DNA of 37,833 bases, from positions 1 through 37,833 of the forward strand of contig JAIBBP010000043.1 of assembly GCA_019694615.1 (NCBI GenBank), read 5' to 3'. The notes beneath the pieces were generated by a model. It had not been told where the DNA came from. It did no database searches and worked only from the letters and a program-made list of their open reading frames with translations. Positions 23,905 through 31,189 of the stretch are shown here, in pieces; the first letter of the stretch is position 1, and each line of letters opens with the position of its first letter. Made by a program: the position numbers and the translations under genes. The stretch comes from Microthrixaceae bacterium (GTDB lineage Bacteria > Actinomycetota > Acidimicrobiia > Acidimicrobiales > Microtrichaceae).

Positions 23905-24642
23905 ATGGGTCTGCGCATGTACGGGGATCTTGCCCCGTGGTGGCCACTTTTCTCCGCCGTCGAAGACTACGAGGAAGAGGCTGCGTTCGCGGCGGACCTG
24001 CTGCGTTCCGCTGAGATCGAAGTTCGCGAGGTACTCGAACTCGGCAGCGGCGGCGGCCACAACGCGTCGCACCTCAAGGCCCACTTCGACATGACGCTGG
24101 TCGATCTGTCGCCTGACATGCTCAGGGTGTCGCAGGCAGCGAACCCCGAACTCGAGCACGTCGTCGGTGACATGCGCGACGTGCGGCTGGGGCGGACCTT
24201 CGATGCCGTGTTCGTCCACGATGCCGTCGCCTACATGACGAGTCGCGAGGATCTGTCGGCCGTCTTCGGAACGGCGTTCGTGCACTTGCGCCCGGGCGGG
24301 GTGGCCGTGTTCACCCCCGACGAGGTCACCGAGACGTTCGAACTGGCGACCGAGCACGGTGGTCACGACGACCCGACGACGGGTCGGGGCATCCGCTACC
24401 TCGAATGGTCGTGGGATCCCGATCCTCTCGACGAAACCGTCACGGTCGAGTACGCCGTCGTGGTTCGCGAGGCGGACGGGAGCGTCTCGTCGAGTCACGA
24501 GTCCCACGTCACCGGCCTGTTCCCCACGGCCACGTGGCTCGACCTGCTGAGCGCCGCCGGGTTCGTGCCGGAGGCGATCACCGAGGTGACGACGGAGGAC
24601 CGCGAACCGCGGATCTGCTTCGTAGCGAAGCGCCCCATGTAG
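23905..24642 (+). CDS. Class I SAM-dependent methyltransferase
   Basis: 245 residues from ATG 23905. The SAM-binding motif I 'VLELGSGGGHNASHLK' is clear, followed by the acidic motif 'MTLVDLSPDM' and 'HVVGDMRDVRLGRTFDAVFV'. The C-terminal half is beta-rich ('GIRYLEWSWDPDPLDETVTV'), as in small-molecule methyltransferases. The acceptor is unknown. ATG 23905 was preferred over ATG 23830, which lies in the hairpin and would add 25 poorly conserved-looking residues; ATG 23917 is also possible. It has no operator palindrome and seems to be its own transcription unit inside the catabolic cluster. Confidence 0.82.
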   Translation: MGLRMYGDLAPWWPLFSAVEDYEEEAAFAADLLRSAEIEVREVLELGSGGGHNASHLKAHFDMTLVDLSPDMLRVSQAANPELEHVVGDMRDVRLGRTFDAVFVHDAVAYMTSREDLSAVFGTAFVHLRPGGVAVFTPDEVTETFELATEHGGHDDPTTGRGIRYLEWSWDPDPLDETVTVEYAVVVREADGSVSSSHESHVTGLFPTATWLDLLSAAGFVPEAITEVTTEDREPRICFVAKRPM

Positions 24643-24648
24643 CCGAAG

Positions 24649-24678
24649 TTGGGCGGCATCGTCGGCCTCTTCTAGGAT
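24649..24678 (+). promoter_or_regulatory. Sigma-70-type promoter of the MaoC operon
   Basis: -35 TTGGGC (24649-24654) and -10 TAGGAT (24673-24678) with an 18-bp spacer, the same layout as the promoter at 21285. The -10 runs into operator copy 4. Confidence 0.55.
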
Positions 24679-24695
24679 CTGACGGTCCGTCAGAT
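24677..24695. promoter_or_regulatory. Operator copy 4 (19-bp TetR-type palindrome)
   Basis: ATCTGAC-GGTCC-GTCAGAT is a perfect 19-bp palindrome around a central T, the best match among the short copies. It ends 29 nt before the ATG at 24725. Confidence 0.88.
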
Positions 24696-24724
24696 TTCGG
24701 AACGTCCGACGAGAGGGGGAACCC

Positions 24725-25255
24725 ATGGCAGAGGAGAACGCGGCCGAATCGCTGCCGTCGGAGGTCACCGACATGGTCGGCGTGCCGCTGTATCACCAGA
24801 CGGCCGACTTCGACGTCGAGCGCGGGTACACCTACAACACCTGCGCTGCTACCCAGAACGGCAACCCGATCTACTGGGACGAAGCCGTCGCCGAGGAGCT
24901 CACCGGCGGAGCGATCGCCCCGCCCACCACGATCTCGCTGTGGATGCGCCCGCACTTCTGGCAGCCCGGAGCCGAAGGAGAGCAGGTCGCTCTCCAGGTT
25001 CACTTCGACCTGAAGCGGATCTTCCGCCTTCCGGAAGCGGTGATGACCGACAACACCATCACGTTCCACGACCCGGTGCGTCCCGGCGATCGCATCAGCA
25101 ACCAGCAGGTGCTGAAGTCGGTCAGCGAACCCAAGACCACCAAGCTCGGGACCGGTCGCTTCTGGGTGATCGATGTCGAGTTCCACAACCAGCGAGACGA
25201 ACTTGTGGGCGTGGAGACCTACACCGGGTTCGGCTACGTGCGAGGTGCCGCATGA
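24725..25255 (+). CDS. FAS1-like dehydratase / MaoC N-terminal-type hydratase subunit
   Basis: 176 residues, a single hot-dog fold. The segment 'YTYNTCAATQNGNPIYWDE' (36-53) followed by 'AIAPPTTISLWMRPHFWQPG' matches MaoC_dehydrat_N/FAS1-like dehydratase proteins. These usually form heterodimers with a second hot-dog subunit that supplies the catalytic Asp/His. The product would be an enoyl-CoA hydratase for bulky acyl-CoAs, comparable in design to ChsH1-ChsH2 of cholesterol side-chain degradation. The ATG has a strong GAGAGGGGG upstream and its stop overlaps the next ATG (ATGA), supporting stoichiometric synthesis of both subunits. Confidence 0.85.
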   Translation: MAEENAAESLPSEVTDMVGVPLYHQTADFDVERGYTYNTCAATQNGNPIYWDEAVAEELTGGAIAPPTTISLWMRPHFWQPGAEGEQVALQVHFDLKRIFRLPEAVMTDNTITFHDPVRPGDRISNQQVLKSVSEPKTTKLGTGRFWVIDVEFHNQRDELVGVETYTGFGYVRGAA

Positions 25256-25746
25256 GCGACCAGCTGACACTCGACGAGGTTTCCGTCGGCGATGCCCTAC
25301 CGTCACTGGAGATCGAGGTCACGCCGACCACCGTCGTGCTCGGAGCGATCGCCAGCCGCGACTGGCGCCCGATGCACCACGACTACAAATTCGCCACCGA
25401 ACGCAACGGCGTGCAGGACATCTTCCTCAACACGCCCAACCAGGCGGCCTGGTTCGAACGGTTCGTCACCGATTGGACCGGCCCGACCGGGCGCCTCGGC
25501 AGGATGAAGTTCCGCATGCGCGACTCGATCTTTCCCGGTGACACGATGACCTTCGCGGCCACGGTGACCGAGGTGTCCACCGACGACGTCGGATGCGGGT
25601 GGGCTTCGCTCGAGGTCACGCTGACGGCGACCAGCGATGCGAGGCCCGAACCCCGCGTCTGCAGCACCTGCTCGGTGCGCGTCGCGATCCCGACCAACCC
25701 GAACGACAACCCCTGGGCTCGCCGCGGCGACCAGTGGCGACCCTGA
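25252..25746 (+). CDS. MaoC-type enoyl-CoA hydratase, catalytic subunit
   Basis: 164 residues, hot-dog fold. 'ASRDWRPMHHDYKFA' (34-48) contains the hydratase dyad pattern Asp37-x4-5-His, and 'DIFLNTPNQAAWFERFVTDW' follows, as in MaoC/R-hydratase subunits. With the upstream subunit it should add water across the alpha-beta double bond made by an acyl-CoA dehydrogenase. It is translationally coupled to the upstream gene and 55 nt before the next dehydrogenase gene. Confidence 0.85.
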   Translation: MSDQLTLDEVSVGDALPSLEIEVTPTTVVLGAIASRDWRPMHHDYKFATERNGVQDIFLNTPNQAAWFERFVTDWTGPTGRLGRMKFRMRDSIFPGDTMTFAATVTEVSTDDVGCGWASLEVTLTATSDARPEPRVCSTCSVRVAIPTNPNDNPWARRGDQWRP

Positions 25747-25770
25747 CCCAGCCCGACCACCCCGATCACC

Positions 25771-25790
25771 CCGTAGAGACTCCGTAGAGA
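25771..25790 (+). repeat. Short tandem repeat in the dehydrogenase leader
   Basis: CCGTAGAGA occurs twice (25771-25779, 25782-25790) with an 11-bp period just upstream of the dehydrogenase ATG. It is probably incidental. Confidence 0.4.
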
Positions 25791-25801
25791 AGCGAGAACC
25801 G

Positions 25802-26944
25802 ATGCTGAACCTCGATTTCACCGAAGAGCAGGACATGCTGCGCCAGATGGTGCGCGGCCTGTGCGAGCAGTACGCCGACCTCGACGCGATCCGCGCTCAG
25901 GAGGACGACCCCACCGGATACTCCACCGATCTGTGGACTCAGCTCGGCGAACTGGGCATCCTCGGCATGACGATTCCCGAGGAGCACGGCGGTTCGGGAA
26001 TGACGATGCAGGAAGGCGTTGTCGTCTACGAGGAACTCGGCCGAGCGCTCGCTCCGACTCCACACCTCGTGAGCTGCGTGCTGGCCGCCGGCGCGATCCT
26101 CAACGGCGGGTCCGCCGAGCAGATCTCCGAATGGGTGCCGAAACTCGCGTCGGGCGAGTCGATCATCACCGTGGCGTGGAATGAGCCCAACAACAGCTTC
26201 GGCCCAAAGGGTGTGCAGGTCGAGGCGGCAGCGTCGAGCGACGGCTTCACGATCACCGGCACCAAGCACCACGTCTACTTCGCGTCATCCGCTCAACGGC
26301 TCATCGTGCTTGCTCGCACCGGCGACGCCCCCGAGGCGATCGATCTGTTCCTCGTCGACCCGACGGCGGCGGGGGTCACGCTGACCCAGAAGATGTCCAT
26401 CAGCTCCGACACCCAGTACCGCGTCGATTTCGACGGAGTCAACGTCTCGGCTGCCGACCGGATCGGGGCCGCAGGAACCGGATGGGAGACGTGGCAGAAG
26501 GTGATGAACGACGCCATGATTCTGCAGGCGGCGTACGCCAACGGCGGGTGTGAGCACGCCCTCGACATCACGGTGCAGTACTCAAAGGACCGCGAACAGT
26601 TCGACAAGCCGCTGGGTGCGTTCCAGGCCCTCTCGCACTACATGGCCGACGCGAAGACCGCGCTCGACGGGTCGAAGGTCCTCAACTACGAAGCCGCGTG
26701 GGCGCACTCGCTCGGCCGGCCGACCACCAAGCTCGCCGCGATGTCGAAGCTGTTCGCGTGCAACACCTACCGCGACACCACGGCGATGGCCCAGCAGATC
26801 TTCGGCGGCGTCGGCTTCACACTCGAGTACGAGATCCAGCTCTACTTCCGTCGGGCCAAGCAGCAGCAGATCACCTGGAACGACACACGCCGCTGCGAGG
26901 ACCTTGTCGCCGCCGCAGTGTTGGACGAGGATTCCGCTGCCTGA
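25802..26944 (+). CDS. Acyl-CoA dehydrogenase (second FadE-type)
   Basis: 380 residues. Recognisable blocks are 'LGELGILGMTIPEEHGGSGM', 'VYEELGRALAPTPHL', 'YSKDREQFDKPLGAFQALSH' and 'QQIFGGVGFTLEYEIQLYFR', the C-terminal region that shapes the active site. The family's 'T-E-P-x-A-G-S-D' stretch is replaced by 'WNEPNNSFGPKGV', so FAD or substrate contacts are diverged. That is common in one half of heteromeric FadE pairs. It could pair with the dehydrogenase at 21359 or act alone. It is the third gene of the MaoC operon; a bidirectional terminator follows. Confidence 0.9.
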   Translation: MLNLDFTEEQDMLRQMVRGLCEQYADLDAIRAQEDDPTGYSTDLWTQLGELGILGMTIPEEHGGSGMTMQEGVVVYEELGRALAPTPHLVSCVLAAGAILNGGSAEQISEWVPKLASGESIITVAWNEPNNSFGPKGVQVEAAASSDGFTITGTKHHVYFASSAQRLIVLARTGDAPEAIDLFLVDPTAAGVTLTQKMSISSDTQYRVDFDGVNVSAADRIGAAGTGWETWQKVMNDAMILQAAYANGGCEHALDITVQYSKDREQFDKPLGAFQALSHYMADAKTALDGSKVLNYEAAWAHSLGRPTTKLAAMSKLFACNTYRDTTAMAQQIFGGVGFTLEYEIQLYFRRAKQQQITWNDTRRCEDLVAAAVLDEDSAA

Positions 26945-26949
26945 CCTCG

Positions 26950-26998
26950 AAAACGCGAAATGGGTGGGGTGTCGTGCGACACCCCACCCATCCGTTTT
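26950..26998. terminator. Bidirectional intrinsic terminator
   Basis: A perfect 15-bp stem (26960-26974 with 26977-26991) has a TG tip. It is flanked by AAAACG on the left (26950-26955) and CGTTTT on the right (26993-26998), which give T-tracts in both directions. It lies between the convergent dehydrogenase and phospholipase genes. It is the only clear T-tract terminator in the window. Confidence 0.85.
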
Positions 26999-27018
26999 GT
27001 TCTGTTCGACCATCTGGG

Positions 27019-27477
27019 TCAGCCGAAGAAGGCCCCGGCACCCTGGCTGCGCACGCCCTGGTAGTAGACGTCGGCACGACGGCGGCACAGGGAGTTGGGT
27101 CCCCAGGCGTCCTCGCACGCCTTGTACATGTCCTTCTTGAACTGGTCGTCGACCCACTTGCGTCGGGCCTCGGTGCGGTCGAGGCGGAGTCCCTTGCCGA
27201 AGTTGCGGTAGCCGAAATCGTGTCGGTCGCACGCATTCTTGAAGATCCCGTCGGGGACGTTGCTGCATGCGTTGTCCCTCCAGTCGAAGGGCTGTGGCGC
27301 CTGGTTGTCGTGTCGCTGGAAAGCACTCATCGACTCGGTCATGTAGCCGATGGCTCGGGCCTTGAGCTCCGCCCGGCTGACAGCGGGGGCAGCGGAGGCT
27401 GCTTCGGTGCCGAGTGGCACGATGCCCGCTCCGGTCAGTGCGACAAGGGACAGGGCGAGGGTGGAACGAAGCTTCAT
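27019..27477 (-). CDS. Secreted prokaryotic phospholipase A2
   Basis: 152 residues. The signal peptide (about 1-30, ending 'TEAASAA') is followed by a compact domain with the phospholipase A2 signature 'CSNVPDGIFKNACDRHDFGY': catalytic His86-Asp87 and four Cys (71, 83, 121, 131) for two disulfides, as in Streptomyces-type PLA2. It would hydrolyse the sn-2 ester of phospholipids outside the cell with Ca2+. The triple 11-bp repeat lies 67 bp upstream. If that is a Pho-type box, phosphate scavenging from lipids would be a coherent role. Confidence 0.9.
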   Translation of the reverse strand: MKLRSTLALSLVALTGAGIVPLGTEAASAAPAVSRAELKARAIGYMTESMSAFQRHDNQAPQPFDWRDNACSNVPDGIFKNACDRHDFGYRNFGKGLRLDRTEARRKWVDDQFKKDMYKACEDAWGPNSLCRRRADVYYQGVRSQGAGAFFG

Positions 27478-27543
27478 GATGTTGTCCTTTCGGTGGGTTC
27501 ACCGACGCCGTTTGCGTCGATGAATCCATGATCCGAGAGGGCG

Positions 27544-27571
27544 CTTCGAAGCTTCTTCAGCGATCCTTCAA
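27544..27571. promoter_or_regulatory. Triple 11-bp direct repeat (site 3 of 3)
   Basis: CTTCGA (27544), CTTCAG (27555) and CTTCAA (27566) are spaced exactly 11 bp apart. The nearest repeat is 67 bp from the phospholipase start at 27477. Confidence 0.6.
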
Positions 27572-27605
27572 GCGGGTCAGCGCTCGCCACCTCGCCAATC
27601 GTCGG

Positions 27606-28850
27606 TCAGTTGATGACACCGTCGGCGCGAAGTGATGCCAGCTCGTCCGCCCCGAGACCGAGCTCGCTGATGAGCACGTCGTCGGTGTGTTCCCCGATCC
27701 ACGGCACGCGGGTCTCGGGACCTTCGCTGACCCTCGACATCTTCACGGGGTTGCCGGGAATCAACACGGGATCGGGCCGATCGTCGGTGCGGTCCATCTC
27801 GACGAGCATGTTGCGCTGCGCGACGTGGTCATCAGCGATCACCTCGGTTGCCGTGTGAACCGGCCCCGCTGGGATGTTGGCCTTGCCGAGGATGTCGCAC
27901 ACCTGGAGTCGGGTGAACCCCGACGCCCACGCCTCGATGCGAGGACGGATCACCGACTCGGTGTGTCGACCCCATCCCATGCGCGTCGAGAAGCGTTCAT
28001 CGTCGAGCCATTCGGGAGCGCCGATCAGTACGGCCAGTGCTTCGAACTGTTTCTCCCGCACGACCTGGGTGGCGAAGTAGCCGTCTGATGCCCGGAAGCT
28101 GGCCATGATCCCGTTGGGGCCTTCCTGGGGCCGTTCGCCCAGCGACCACAGGCTGGTCACAACGTCGGTCATCGACACCATCGCATCGAGCATGGCGATG
28201 TCGACGTACTGGCCGAGCCCGGTGCGCTCCCGGTGGCGCAGCGCGGCGAGAACACCGATGACGGCGAACAGCCCGGTGCTGATGTCGCCGAGCGCGCCAA
28301 CGGGCACGACGCGGGGCGGCTCGTCGCCGCGTCGGGCATAGTCGTAGATGCCTGACATCGCCTCGGGCACCATCGCATAGGCAGGCCACGATCCGTAGGG
28401 AGACTCGCCAAGGTTGCCGAAGCCCGAGACCGACACGAACACCAGGCGAGGGTGGATCGCCGACAGCGCGTCGTATCCCAGTCCGAGCCGGTCCATCGTG
28501 CCCGCCTTGAAGTTCTCGCCGACGACGTCGAAGCGCCCGGCAAGGTCGATGAAGAGCTGCTTGCCTCTGGGGTGCTTGAGGTCGATGCCCACCGATCGCT
28601 TGTTGAGGTTGTTTCGGAGGAAGGTTGCGCCGACCTGCCGACCATCGGGGTCGGACATCGCGGGGAGCGCGCCACGTCCGGACTCGCCCGCGACGGGGTG
28701 TTCGACCTTGACGACCTCCGCTCCCAGGCGCGCCAGCAGTTGTGTCGCGTACGGGAGCGCCTGCATCTGTTCCGCCGCGAGGATTCTCACTCCATCGAGT
28801 GGCTTGCCGAACTGCTGAGCCTCGCTGTTGGCCACGTCCCCGAGTCGCAT
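27606..28850 (-). CDS. Family III CoA-transferase (CaiB/BaiF)
   Basis: 414 residues. The fold motifs 'LLARLGAEVVKVEHPVAGES', 'NLNKRSVGIDLKHPRGKQL' and 'GENFKAGTMDRLGLGYDAL' are all present. The catalytic Asp is in place (D189 in 'GALGDISTGLF'), in contrast to the protein at 9643. It should exchange CoA between an unknown acid and an acyl-CoA donor. It lies 30 nt downstream of the PIG-L deacetylase gene and probably shares its transcript. No 19-bp operator is seen directly upstream of this pair, though copy 5 lies in the divergent intergenic region. Confidence 0.9.
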   Translation of the reverse strand: MRLGDVANSEAQQFGKPLDGVRILAAEQMQALPYATQLLARLGAEVVKVEHPVAGESGRGALPAMSDPDGRQVGATFLRNNLNKRSVGIDLKHPRGKQLFIDLAGRFDVVGENFKAGTMDRLGLGYDALSAIHPRLVFVSVSGFGNLGESPYGSWPAYAMVPEAMSGIYDYARRGDEPPRVVPVGALGDISTGLFAVIGVLAALRHRERTGLGQYVDIAMLDAMVSMTDVVTSLWSLGERPQEGPNGIMASFRASDGYFATQVVREKQFEALAVLIGAPEWLDDERFSTRMGWGRHTESVIRPRIEAWASGFTRLQVCDILGKANIPAGPVHTATEVIADDHVAQRNMLVEMDRTDDRPDPVLIPGNPVKMSRVSEGPETRVPWIGEHTDDVLISELGLGADELASLRADGVIN

Positions 28851-28880
28851 GGCGCAGAGCGTAGGAGGCGCGCGGCCGGA

Positions 28881-29621
28881 CTACATCTCCACGAGCTCGA
28901 ATGTGGTCGCCGCGCCGACGCCGAAGCGGGCCCCGGTCTGCTGTCCCATCCCGCGGATGAACGGCTCTGGGTCCTTGCCCGTGGTTCCTTCGGGGAGCGC
29001 CGCGAGGTAACCGGCATGCTCAGCGAGAGACGCGACGCCTCGGTCGATTGTCGCGGCCGTGTCGACCCAGTGCGTAGCGAACGGTGAGCCATTGAAGACC
29101 GCGAACCTCACGCCCGACCACGGGGCTCCGCCTGCGCCGACGAAGAGCCATCGGTTGGAGGCATCGCGCACAGCATCGAGGACAGCGCGACCGGTGGCCC
29201 GGTGATCGGCGTGGTTCGAGTATCCGGTAGGGCCCCACGAGTCGTGGAAGTTCATCGAGATAATGACGTCGGGGGTATGGCGGCGAATCGCAGCTGTCAG
29301 ATCGCGGCGAAGCATGAGCGTGTTCTCGACGAGGCCGTCAGGGTGGTTGAGGAACTCGACGACGTCGACTCCGACGACGGACGCCGAGCGACGCTCCTCT
29401 TCCTGGCGCATCCGGGCAGCTTCGTCGGGGGCCATGGAGTCGATCCCCGCTTCACCCGAGGTGACCAGGCAGTACACGACGGTCTTGCCCTGATCGGTCC
29501 ACCGGGCGATCGCCGCGGCGGCGCCGTACTCGAGGTCGTCGGGATGGGCGACCACCGCGAGTGCCCGCCGCCAGTCCTCAGGAACCTGTTGCATGTCGGA
29601 GTCCGGGATCACATCGGCCAT
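28881..29621 (-). CDS. PIG-L/LmbE-type zinc deacetylase
   Basis: 246 residues from ATG 29621. The zinc/catalytic signature 'VVAHPDDLEYG' (H26, D28, D29) is present, as is the third-ligand region 'NHADHRATGRAVLDAV' (H137, H140). The family removes N-acyl groups from glucosaminyl substrates or acts as a mycothiol-conjugate amidase (MshB/Mca) in actinobacteria; which substrate applies here cannot be read. An upstream in-frame ATG at 29660 falls inside a palindromic hairpin and is less likely. It is divergent from the HMGCS-like gene and upstream of the CoA-transferase. Confidence 0.88.
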   Translation of the reverse strand: MADVIPDSDMQQVPEDWRRALAVVAHPDDLEYGAAAAIARWTDQGKTVVYCLVTSGEAGIDSMAPDEAARMRQEEERRSASVVGVDVVEFLNHPDGLVENTLMLRRDLTAAIRRHTPDVIISMNFHDSWGPTGYSNHADHRATGRAVLDAVRDASNRWLFVGAGGAPWSGVRFAVFNGSPFATHWVDTAATIDRGVASLAEHAGYLAALPEGTTGKDPEPFIRGMGQQTGARFGVGAATTFELVEM

Positions 29622-29640
29622 TCCCGCGAATCTACGGGGG

Positions 29641-29686
29641 TTTGTTCGGCGAACGTACACACATCTGTGTTCGTTCGCCGAACAAA
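29641..29686. repeat. Composite palindrome between PIG-L and HMGCS-like genes
   Basis: The 15-bp arms TTTGTTCGGCGAACG (29641-29655) and its complement (29672-29686) are perfect. A further 5 bp pair inside (29657-29661 with 29666-29670). Each arm itself contains a smaller palindrome, GTTCG-N-CGAAC. It could be two operators facing each other or a hairpin in the PIG-L leader. Confidence 0.75.
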
Positions 29687-29699
29687 ACCTCTCTCGGAT

Positions 29700-29728
29700 C
29701 CCGTTTCTGACGGAACGTCAGAAACGGG
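29700..29728. promoter_or_regulatory. Operator copy 5 (extended TetR-type palindrome)
   Basis: The core TTCTGAC-GGAAC-GTCAGAA (29705-29723) is extended to perfect 12-bp arms beginning CCCGTTTCTGAC, the longest of the six copies. It ends 12 nt before the HMGCS-like ATG, which leaves no clear Shine-Dalgarno site and suggests a short or absent leader. Confidence 0.88.
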
Positions 29729-29740
29729 TACCCTGATCCG

Positions 29741-31189
29741 ATGCGAGGAATCATCAGCGCGGCTGCGTACCTGCCCTACTGGCGGCTCGAACGATCGGCC
29801 ATCGGCGCCTTCCACGGCGGCCGCGGCACCGGGACACGGACCGTCGCTTCATACGACGAGGACACGACCACGCTCGCCGTCGAGGCCGGTCGACTGACGC
29901 TGAAGGCGGCACCGGACGCCGTACCGGAGACCCTCTGGTTCGCCACGTCGAATCCCACGTACGCGGAGAAGACCAACGCCACGATCATCCACGCGGCGCT
30001 GCGACTGCCGGCATCCACAGCGGTGTTCGACGCCGGTTCTGCTGTTCGCTCCGGAATCGGAGCCTTGCGCGCGGCACTCCGCTCGGGAGAGTCGTCGGTG
30101 CTCGTCACCGCCGCCGATATCCGCACCGGCCCTGCCAACTCGCCCGACGAGTCCGCAGGGGGTGACGCCGGGACTGCCGTTCTCGTCGGTGACGAGTCCG
30201 CAGGCCCTGTCATCGCCGAGTACCTCGGGGGCGCTTCGGTGACCCGGGAGTTCCTCGATCGATGGCGGGCGCCCGGCGAGGCCCGGACGAAAGCCTGGGA
30301 GGAGCGGTTCGGCGAGACCCAGTACCTCGAACTCGGCATGAAGGCATGGATCGACGCGTTGGCCGCCACGGGCATCGGTCCGGCGCCGGGTCTGGACGGC
30401 ACCGATTCGCCCGACGCCGTCGACCATGTTCTGATCGCCGGCCCGCACGCTCGTGCCAACAACGGGCTTGCCAAGAAGCTGGCCCGATCGGCATCAGTGG
30501 ACCACACCGCCACGATCGGCAACGCCGGAGCCGCGGAAGCGGCACTGCAACTCGCGACCTACCTGGAGACCGCCGAGCCGGGGAAGATCGTCGCGCTCAT
30601 CTCGTTGGCCGACGGCGCTGATGTGCTGATCTTCCGAGTCACCGATGCGATCACGGACCACCGCCCGGTGCGTCCGGTCGCCCACCAACTCGACGCCGGA
30701 AACAGCGGCCTGCCGTACAACAAGTTTCTCGCTTGGCGCGGCACCCTGGTGCCGAACCCGCCCAATCGCCCCGAGCCGGCCCGATCGTCTGGCTCGGCCG
30801 CGGGCCGATCGATCGATTGGAAGTACGGCTTCGTCGGGTCGAAGGATCGCGCGAGCGGCGCGGTACACCTGCCGCCGGCGAGGGTTTCCTTCGCAGGCGG
30901 TCACGTCGACGACATGGACCCGGTGCCGATGGCCGACGCCAAGGGCACAGTGCAGACTTTCACCATCGACCGCCTGGCCTACAGCCCGAGCCCCCCGGTG
31001 ATCTTCGCCGTGGTGGACTTCGACAGTCCCGATGGCAGCGAAGCCGCGGGAGGACGACTGCCGATCGAGATCTGCGACACGACTCCCGACGCCATCGCCG
31101 TCGGTGATCGCGTCGAGATGACCTTCCGTCGCCTGAATCAGGCCGACGGGATCTCCAACTACTTCTGGAAGGGAAGGCCTGTCCGATGA
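29741..31189 (+). CDS. HMG-CoA-synthase-like/OB-fold (DUF35) fusion lacking catalytic residues
   Basis: 482 residues. Residues 1-300 follow the ketoacyl/HMG-CoA synthase thiolase fold ('GIISAAAYLPYWRLERSAIG', 'DDTTT'-like early region, 'TYAEKTNATIIHAALRLP', 'IGNAGAAEAALQLATYLE'). Where HMGCS has its nucleophilic Cys, this protein reads 'FDAGSAVRSGIGAL' (Gly99), and the catalytic Glu position reads Ser (about S70). Residues ~310-480 look like a DUF35 OB-fold acyl-CoA-binding domain, with no zinc-ribbon Cys. The arrangement recalls archaeal thiolase/HMGCS/DUF35 and PhlACB complexes, so it may be a non-catalytic scaffold for the thiolase encoded next door. Its stop overlaps the thiolase ATG (ATGA). 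Confidence 0.78.
   Translation: MRGIISAAAYLPYWRLERSAIGAFHGGRGTGTRTVASYDEDTTTLAVEAGRLTLKAAPDAVPETLWFATSNPTYAEKTNATIIHAALRLPASTAVFDAGSAVRSGIGALRAALRSGESSVLVTAADIRTGPANSPDESAGGDAGTAVLVGDESAGPVIAEYLGGASVTREFLDRWRAPGEARTKAWEERFGETQYLELGMKAWIDALAATGIGPAPGLDGTDSPDAVDHVLIAGPHARANNGLAKKLARSASVDHTATIGNAGAAEAALQLATYLETAEPGKIVALISLADGADVLIFRVTDAITDHRPVRPVAHQLDAGNSGLPYNKFLAWRGTLVPNPPNRPEPARSSGSAAGRSIDWKYGFVGSKDRASGAVHLPPARVSFAGGHVDDMDPVPMADAKGTVQTFTIDRLAYSPSPPVIFAVVDFDSPDGSEAAGGRLPIEICDTTPDAIAVGDRVEMTFRRLNQADGISNYFWKGRPVR

Noticed and set aside
29641-29686. LexA/SOS box
   Set aside because: CGAAC and GTTCG elements are present, but the 4-nt spacing of actinobacterial SOS boxes (CGAAC-n4-GTTCG) is not. 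The halves are oriented GTTCG-n-CGAAC.
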